Of a stretch of DNA of 64,000 nucleotides, positions 62,322 through 64,000 are shown piece by piece. The stretch is taken from NCBI GenBank assembly GCA_030068145.1, contig JAPJBO010000312.1:1-64000 (forward strand), given 5' to 3'. The stretch is from Diplonema papillatum (lineage: Eukaryota > Euglenozoa > Diplonemea > Diplonemida > Diplonemidae). A program made the translations under genes and the position numbers. The notes below the pieces were generated by a model, which was not told where the DNA came from, did no database searches, and saw only the letters and a list, made by a program, of their open reading frames with translations. Each line of letters starts with the position of its first letter. Position 1 is the stretch's first letter.

Positions 62322-62728
62322 TACTGTTCTGCCCCACACTACGAGTTTACTTCGCAGATTGCCACCGTAAAAAGAAGACGAGTCGGAGCTGCCTAGCGAG
62401 TCGCAGTCGCCATCAGGGCGAGTGCCCTGAGTTTTTTAACTGATTGCTCAGACACGGTTGTAGGGGCCTTCTCCCCGTGACGGATTCGCCTGTGCTCTAG
62501 CAGCACGGGTGGTCCTGGCTGTGACGAGCTACGAACAGCCGCCTGGCAAACCAGACTCACACCGCAGTCCTGCTGCAGACACTCAGGATCCGCGCTGATG
62601 ATGGTCCGCCTTATGTGTCCGTGGCTTAAAGGACCGAAACACGGCGCAGACGGGACCAGTGCGGTGTTGAGCACATACCCATTTCAAGCACGTTCTTGCA
62701 AGCCCCCATACTGTTCTGCCCCACACTA
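62322..62728 (+). mobile_element. Dispersed repeat copy B with 20-bp target duplication
   Basis: The perfect direct repeat tactgttctgccccacacta flanks 62342-62708. Inside, 62397-62706 matches the USP intron copy at 45012. A 20-bp duplication suggests insertion by a staggered-cut mechanism (for example target-primed reverse transcription). No poly-A tail and no coding capacity are seen. Confidence 0.75.
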
Positions 62729-62964
62729 ATTTCCAATCCCTGCGTCCCATCATCATGGTACCTCCTCCCGGAAAAAACACAGTTGTTTTGAATTTGCTAG
62801 CATGTTCAATCATCGTTTTCGCACTTTCTCATTTTTATTGGCTGCAGTTCGATGGTACCCGCAGAAGTTCGCAGAGGCTGAAAGAGGAAATGCCGCCTAC
62901 CTAAGGAAGAGAACTGACAAGGGCAAATGGAGCGGGAGGCAACGTAGTTGCTTTGTTTGAGCAT
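62729..62964. other. Intergenic stretch
   Basis: No recognisable gene or repeat. Confidence 0.4.
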
Positions 62965-63290
62965 ACCGAGGTACGGTGGAGATTGCCACTACTGAGAATG
63001 TGCAAGCCAAGGGATAGGAGCGTGACCAACAGACGGACAGACAGCAACAGCAAAAGTGAGAGACCAACAAACCACGGGAGAGAAGGTTGTCGCTACTGGA
63101 AATGTGCCGGACCAAGGCCAAGGGGATAGGTGCGTGACCGACGCAGCCGAAGAATCCACTGGAGCAAGAGATACAGCAGGGAGGATCGTCACTGCTGGGA
63201 ACGTGCCAGCCAGACCACGCCAAGTGGTAGGAGCGTGACCGACACAGACGCGACGAAACGCCACTGGATCAAGAGATACAGCGATTATTC
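62965..63290 (+). repeat. Degenerate tandem repeat, three units of about 100-110 bp
   Basis: Units share gagattgccactactg / aggttgtcgctactgg / ggatcgtcactgctgg, then aatgtgc(c/a), then aggataggagcgtgacc-like strings. Old, noncoding. Confidence 0.65.
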
Positions 63291-63410
63291 TTTGTAGACA
63301 CCGCGAGCGAATGTATTATACGAGGGGCTGGAAGCTGGCATCAAACATGCATGAGAGGCTCTTCTCCCAAGAAGACTTGATGATAGCATCAAACACACCA
63401 CGTACTTGTC

Positions 63411-63590
63411 ATGCGTATGACAAGTACGTTGTACTTGTCATATGACAAGTACATACTTGTCATATGACAAGTACAATGACAAGTACAATCCATGACAAGT
63501 AGGTACTTGTCATATGACAAGTACATACTTGTCATATGACAAGTAAGTACTTGTCATATGACAAGTACATACTTGTCATATGACAAGTTT
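63411..63590. repeat. Cluster of perfect 20-bp palindromes
   Basis: The palindrome tacttgtcatatgacaagta occurs about six times at 28-30 bp spacing with small deletions between. Each copy can form a perfect 10-bp stem. Possible protein-binding array or unstable hairpin cluster. Confidence 0.9.
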
Positions 63591-64000
63591 TGTGAAGGAA
63601 TTACTCTAGTCTCGCATACAATTGGCTGAGAAAAGTATGCAATACTCGCAAAAAGTATTGATTCAAGCGACAACTGACCGATCAAGCTCTGTGGCAGAAG
63701 AAACAAAGACGGAAAGCTCTCCCAGTCCCTGCACCTAGGTCCCAAAGGGGTTTGTGCGAGATCTGCGGTGCAAATGGAAGAAAGGAATTGCGTGTCTACA
63801 GGCAAGCTTTTATCAAGGGCTAGTTCACCCGAGGATCCCATAAAGATAGTGGCACCACGAAACGAGGAAAGAACGGAAGATGTGTTTCCGTTCCCTTCGA
63901 GAACAAAAGGTTGGAGGCACAGAGGACAGGTTTTCTTATCAGCTTCTTTGGATGCACATACAGTAAGTGTTGCCTAAAGCCAAGTGTCCCGACATGCTTA
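63591..64000. other. 3' flank without a supported gene
   Basis: Short frames on both strands, no domain or repeat. Confidence 0.4.

Overview
This window is nuclear DNA of an intron-containing eukaryote, probably a unicellular alga or alveolate. The coding regions are GC-rich, separated by GT-AG introns of up to about 7.7 kb, and crowded by repeats. The gene content (plant/protist-type UDP-sugar pyrophosphorylase, a Chk2-like FHA kinase, a MGCG-headed DUF4197 protein) does not fix the lineage from sequence alone. There is no operon structure and no rRNA. tRNA signals are limited to degenerate TPsiC-arm-like pieces.

Layout. 0-5 kb: a broken LINE reverse transcriptase, a Cys/Thr-rich membrane protein and a decayed DNA transposon with 24-bp inverted ends. 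6-11.5 kb: a fold-back element holding a short dispersed repeat (called SR here), itself split by a complete 4.2-kb tyrosine-recombinase (YR) retrotransposon. 12-15 kb: degenerate tandem repeats and a spliced recombinase-like gene remnant. 16-19.4 kb: a 744-residue zinc-ribbon protein followed by decayed tandem copies of its own 3' end. 21.9-40.8 kb: one very long seven-exon gene for a low-complexity protein. Its introns are filled with SR copies, a LINE tail, MITEs, a 41-bp inverted minisatellite and a 37-copy 56-bp array. 41-44 kb: a hAT transposase fragment and small ORFs. 44.6-48.4 kb: UDP-sugar pyrophosphorylase in two exons, then two successively more decayed copies of its 3' end. 49.6-51 kb: FHA-kinase. 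51.7-59.5 kb: the DUF4197 gene in three exons. Its first intron (6.76 kb) contains a 31-bp satellite split into 9+37 copies by a second YR retrotransposon. 59.6-64 kb: mostly noncoding, with an SR copy, a repeat flanked by a 20-bp duplication and a palindrome cluster.

Main results. (1) Both YR retrotransposons carry gag, then recombinase, then RT-RNase H. As I know the families, this is the order of kinetoplastid VIPER/TATE elements rather than DIRS/Ngaro/PAT. Both have an (I/V)DN box in place of the usual xDD. (2) Three multi-exon genes could be joined by hand with every splice phase agreeing, including one split by a satellite plus a retrotransposon. (3) SR shares a 20-bp core with the ends of YR element 1, and SR copies sit just inside 5' splice sites of several introns. 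This suggests SR is a terminal or solo derivative of that family, or its preferred target. All gene calls rest on motif recognition by eye; no database was searched.
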